From the NCBI GenBank assembly GCA_022793685.1, contig JAAWDI010000007.1:1-52973 (forward strand): a stretch of DNA of 52,973 nucleotides. The letters run 5' to 3'. Under the pieces are notes generated by a model. It did no database searches, was not told the DNA's origin, and was given only the letters and a program-made list of their open reading frames with translations. The translations under genes were made by a program, and so were the position numbers. The stretch comes from Oscillospiraceae bacterium (GTDB lineage: Bacteria; Bacillota; Clostridia; Oscillospirales; Oscillospiraceae). Position 1 is the first letter of the stretch. Every line of letters begins with the position of its first letter. This document shows positions 50,477 to 52,973 of the stretch, one piece after another.

Positions 50477-51202
50477 TTACTTAAAATAATTCAGCCGACG
50501 TTCCAGATAACCGAAAAACAGCGTCAGGATGCCGACAAAGACAAGGAAGTAAACGCCGGTGAAGAACAGCGGCGTGATGATGCCCTGCCGCAGGAAATTC
50601 TCGCCCGCCTTGATGATTTCTCCCACGGCGATGACGCGGGCCAGCGAGGTGTCCTTGACCAGCGTGATGATTTCGTTGGACATGGGGGGCAGGATGCGTT
50701 TAATCATCTGGAGCAGGGTGACCTTGAAGAAAATCTGCCGCTTGGTCATACCCAGCACCTCGCCCGCTTCCCGCTGGCCTACCGGAACGCTTTCGATGCC
50801 GCCCCGATAGATGACGGAGAAATAGCAGGTGTAGTTGATGACAAAGGCGGCCAGCACGGCTATGTAGCGGCCCTGATAGCCGGAACCCCAGATGTTCTGG
50901 TCAAAAATCAGGCCGGGACCGTAGTAGATGACCAAAAGCTGAAGCACCAGAGGGGTGCCGCGGATGACCCACACCACCACGTCGACGATGAATTTGACGG
51001 GACGGAACGCGGCCAGCACCTTTCGCCAGCGGGGGGCATCCTCGCCCTGCCCGCGCATCAAGAAGCGGAAGGGCGCCCACCGGCTGCGGGAGATGACGGC
51101 AAGCAGCAAGCCCAGCGGCAGGGAAAAGAGCAGCGTAATGCCAAATATCTGAATGGAGGTCACAAAGCCTGAGTTCAGGGCTTGGATGATGGTAGATGAC
51201 AT
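50477..51202 (-). CDS. Amino-acid ABC transporter, permease
   Basis: 241 residues. HisM/GlnP-type permease with spans at ~15-40, ~75-110 and ~190-225, a [15 protein letters not shown] motif and the coupling loop [21 protein letters not shown]. Both permease subunits are presumably this protein as a homodimer, since no second permease gene is present. Confidence 0.93.
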   Translation of the reverse strand: MSSTIIQALNSGFVTSIQIFGITLLFSLPLGLLLAVISRSRWAPFRFLMRGQGEDAPRWRKVLAAFRPVKFIVDVVVWVIRGTPLVLQLLVIYYGPGLIFDQNIWGSGYQGRYIAVLAAFVINYTCYFSVIYRGGIESVPVGQREAGEVLGMTKRQIFFKVTLLQMIKRILPPMSNEIITLVKDTSLARVIAVGEIIKAGENFLRQGIITPLFFTGVYFLVFVGILTLFFGYLERRLNYFK

Positions 51203-51241
51203 GGCGTCGCCTCATTTACAATGGTTTCTAAAACAGGGGGA

Positions 51242-51269
51242 GGCAGAGGACGGGCTCCCGTCCTCTGCC
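51242..51269 (-). promoter_or_regulatory. Intra-operon hairpin after the binding-protein gene
   Basis: GGCAGAGGACGGG pairs with CCGTCCTCTGCC around a 3-nt loop, with no T-run. Such hairpins after a first-gene binding protein commonly protect its mRNA and lower expression of the permease and ATPase. Confidence 0.65.
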
Positions 51270-51294
51270 TTTGTGCATGGTTCTGAGAAAGGGG

Positions 51295-52134
51295 TTATTC
51301 CGGTTTCACCACCATGTCGGCGATGCCGTACTGCTCTGCAAGCTGAAGGGTGGTGCCGTTTTCATAGAGGGTGACCATCTGCTCGTTGATAAACTCGGTC
51401 AGGTCGGAGCCCTTGCGGCAGGCGGCCACGTCCATTTCAACTTCCAAATCGGCCGCAATTACCAGGTCGGCATAGTCGGTGCCCTCTCCGGTGGAGACAT
51501 TGGCCAGCAGGGTGTCGATAACACAGCTGTCGGACGTACCGGCGGCCACTTCCATCAGGGCGTCAACCTGAGCTTCTACGGGAACGCAGGACAGACCGGC
51601 GGCCGCAGCGGCCTTCTCGCCGGAGGAACCGGCTTCAACGGCGGGGGTAAAATCAGCGAGGGCCAGTTCGCCTGCCTCGAACTTTGCGGCGTTCTCCGCC
51701 TTGAGCACCAGCACCTGGCCGTTGCTCAGGTAGCCTATGGTGGGGGAGGAGCCGTTGGCAACCTCGTCGGTCAGGGTCATGCCGTTCCAGATAACGTCGA
51801 TGCTCTTGCCCTCCAGCTCCATCAGCTTGTTGTTCCAGTTGATGGACACAAATTCGCACTCGACGCCCAGAGCCTCGGCCACGGCGCGGCACATATCGGC
51901 GTCAAAGCCGACCCACTCGCCGCTCTCGTCCTGATAGTCCAGCGGGGGATAGTCGGTGACGCCGACCACCAAGGTGCCCTTGCTCTGGATGTACGCAATG
52001 TCGCTCTCTGCGACGGGAGTGCTGCCGGTGGGGTCGGGGGTTTCGGTGTCCTGCGGGGCCTTGTCGGTGCAGCCGGCCAGGCTGATGGCCAGAGCGGCCA
52101 CAAGGCCCAGCAGGGCCAATGTACGCTTTTTCAT
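51295..52134 (-). CDS. Amino-acid ABC transporter, substrate-binding lipoprotein
   Basis: 279 residues from ATG 52134 (AAGGAGG upstream). Lipobox ISLAGCTD. SBP family 3 motifs: GTLVVGVTDYPPLDYQDESGEWVGFDADMC (pieces), VSINWNNKLMELEGKSIDVIWNGMTLTDE and VDTL-like VIDTLLANV. Recognises a polar amino acid; which one cannot be told. First gene of the operon with promoter TTTACA-17-TATTAT. Confidence 0.93.
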   Translation of the reverse strand: MKKRTLALLGLVAALAISLAGCTDKAPQDTETPDPTGSTPVAESDIAYIQSKGTLVVGVTDYPPLDYQDESGEWVGFDADMCRAVAEALGVECEFVSINWNNKLMELEGKSIDVIWNGMTLTDEVANGSSPTIGYLSNGQVLVLKAENAAKFEAGELALADFTPAVEAGSSGEKAAAAAGLSCVPVEAQVDALMEVAAGTSDSCVIDTLLANVSTGEGTDYADLVIAADLEVEMDVAACRKGSDLTEFINEQMVTLYENGTTLQLAEQYGIADMVVKPE

Positions 52135-52221
52135 GCTGAGTTCCTCCTTGTCATATAACCGTGTTGGCAAATATTGATTTTGATTGGCCAAATCGTTACG
52201 CTATTACTTTAACGTGTTAGC

Positions 52222-52250
52222 ATAATAGCACAATAAAAAGCGCTTGTAAA
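52222..52250 (-). promoter_or_regulatory. Promoter of the amino-acid ABC operon
   Basis: Minus strand TTTACA (52250-52245), 17 nt, TATTAT (52227-52222), with an ~85-nt leader. Confidence 0.65.
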
Positions 52251-52329
52251 GAGGAAAATGAAAATTTCTCAAAAATTTTTACCTGCTGATATTTGCCGGC
52301 CTTGACAAGAAAACTACAAGGATGGGCGG

Positions 52330-52365
52330 AAGGAAGTTTTGTTGTAAACACAACAAAACTTCCTT
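52330..52365. promoter_or_regulatory. Operator 1: 16-bp perfect palindrome
   Basis: AAGGAAGTTTTGTTGT (52330-52345), AAAC, then the exact complement (52350-52365). Its core TTTGTTGT-AAAy-ACAACAAA recurs in operator 2. It abuts the -35 box (TTGACT, 52364-52369) of the Crp/Fnr-family gene. Confidence 0.8.
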
Positions 52366-52425
52366 GACTTCGAGCGAGCGTGCTGTTAAAATGATAAAAA
52401 AGAGGTTTGTTGTAAATACAACAAA
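52364..52425 (+). promoter_or_regulatory. Promoter of the Crp/Fnr gene plus operator 2
   Basis: TTGACT (52364-52369), 17 nt, TAAAAT (52387-52392). Operator 2 is TTTGTTGT-AAAT-ACAACAAA at 52406-52425, downstream of the start point. Promoter bracketed by two like palindromes points to autorepression by the encoded regulator. Confidence 0.75.
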
Positions 52426-52436
52426 AAGGAGAGCCT

Positions 52437-52973
52437 ATGGATTACACCTTCCTGTCAAACACCCTCCTGTTCTGCGGCATGAACGAGGGCGAGATTAAAA
52501 AAGTATTGCAATGTATTGGGGCGTACACCCGTACTTATCGAAAGGGAGAAGTTGTTCACCATGCAGGCGAGCTGGTGGACTGCTTTGGTTTGGTGCTTTC
52601 CGGCGGAATCACCGTGACCAATGATGACCTGTGGGGGAACAGGCGTTTTTACAGTTATGTAGAGCCGGGCCGCTCCTTTGCCGAGTTGTATGCCTTTTTA
52701 CAGGGCCAGCCGACGGTTGTGCGCATTGAGGCTGAGGAGGACAGCGAGGTGCTAATGCTCAACGCCGCAAAGCTGCTCCAACCCTGCGCAAAAAGCTGCG
52801 CCTGCCACCATAAGCTGATTGAAAATGTGCTGTACACCTTTGCGCGAAAGAGCCTGGCGCTGGCAAAGCGGGTGCTGAATATCTCATCTCGTTCTATTCG
52901 GGGGAAATTGCTCAGCTTTTTGTCTCAGGAGGCGGCAAGAAACGGGAGCCGCCACTTCACCATTGAATATGAC
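52437..52973 (+). CDS. Crp/Fnr-family transcriptional regulator (cut by window end)
   Basis: 179 residues visible from ATG 52437 (AAAAGGAGAG upstream). N-terminal cyclic-nucleotide-binding-like barrel (YRKGEVVHHAGELVDCFGLVLSG, two pieces; EPGRSFAELYAFLQ) and the dimer helix (HHKLIENVLYTFARKSLALAKRV); the C-terminal HTH is just starting at the edge (LSFLSQEAARNGS). Contains CAKSCACHH near the dimer helix, which could bind metal or haem. In strict anaerobes such regulators often respond to nitrosative or redox stress. Confidence 0.88.
   Translation, partial: MDYTFLSNTLLFCGMNEGEIKKVLQCIGAYTRTYRKGEVVHHAGELVDCFGLVLSGGITVTNDDLWGNRRFYSYVEPGRSFAELYAFLQGQPTVVRIEAEEDSEVLMLNAAKLLQPCAKSCACHHKLIENVLYTFARKSLALAKRVLNISSRSIRGKLLSFLSQEAARNGSRHFTIEYD

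Overview
The window looks like chromosome of an anaerobic, endospore-forming, fairly GC-rich Clostridia bacterium, most likely of the Oscillospiraceae (Flavonifractor/Lawsonibacter-like). The pointers are dipicolinate synthase dpaAB, a SpoVB-type flippase, a rubrerythrin, NADP-type glutamate dehydrogenase, an FeS-flavin enoate reductase-like enzyme, and lack of respiratory genes. Taxonomy is inference from gene content and base composition only.

Layout. 1-3.1 kb: rimP-nusA-rnpM(ylxR)-ylxQ-infB operon, read leftwards from a clear sigma-A promoter. 3.2-6.2 kb: a cysteine-rich small protein, a CDF metal transporter, degV and a DUF4180 gene carrying compensating frameshifts. 6.2-9 kb: OmpR-type two-component pair. 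9.1-11.3 kb: glf plus a family 2 glycosyltransferase. 11.5-15.7 kb: vitamin/cofactor salvage (a probable pyridoxine ECF S-component divergent from a PdxR-type MocR regulator; rubrerythrin; pncB). A pyridoxal/pyridoxamine kinase at 41.6 kb completes a B6 salvage theme.

15.76-25.25 kb: a complete-looking filamentous (inovirus-type) prophage of about 9.5 kb, the most interesting part of the window. It has an HUH replication protein, a small probable ssDNA-binding protein, a secreted LamG adhesin/pIII-like protein, eight tiny single-span membrane proteins including two tandem near-identical major coat candidates, a Zot/pI assembly ATPase, two AT-rich antisense accessory genes, an IS30-family transposase, and a ribbon-helix-helix/coiled-coil protein. 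It is bounded by a 15-bp direct repeat; just inside lie 25-bp imperfect terminal inverted repeats. No tyrosine or serine integrase is present, so the IS30-type transposase is the candidate integrase. Four palindromic elements, each beginning GTAAyACA and ending TGTGTTAC, form two inverted pairs of exactly 63 bp and 52 bp. Each separates consecutive genes, and three contain the stop codon of the preceding gene. I have not met this arrangement before. A 349-bp non-coding right end carries two large hairpins, one about 100 nt long.

25.3-34 kb: ASCH-like protein, GyrI-like protein, flavin reductase-like protein, modABC with a ModE-like operator over its promoter, dpaAB, and an OYE-family reductase. 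34-45.7 kb: B12/radical-SAM protein, DUF554, SpoVB-like flippase, deoD, class I glutaminase-like peptidase C26, gdhA, pyridoxamine kinase, a frameshifted lipoprotein, pyrimidine-nucleoside phosphorylase, SDR and cupin. 45.7-49 kb: tRNA-Leu(TAG), then a structured repeat and a decaying block (N-truncated LysR, doubly frameshifted YitT-family gene, frameshifted M20 amidohydrolase). 49.2-53 kb: XRE/zinc-ribbon regulator, a polar amino-acid ABC transporter and the start of a Crp/Fnr-family regulator behind two matching palindromic operators.
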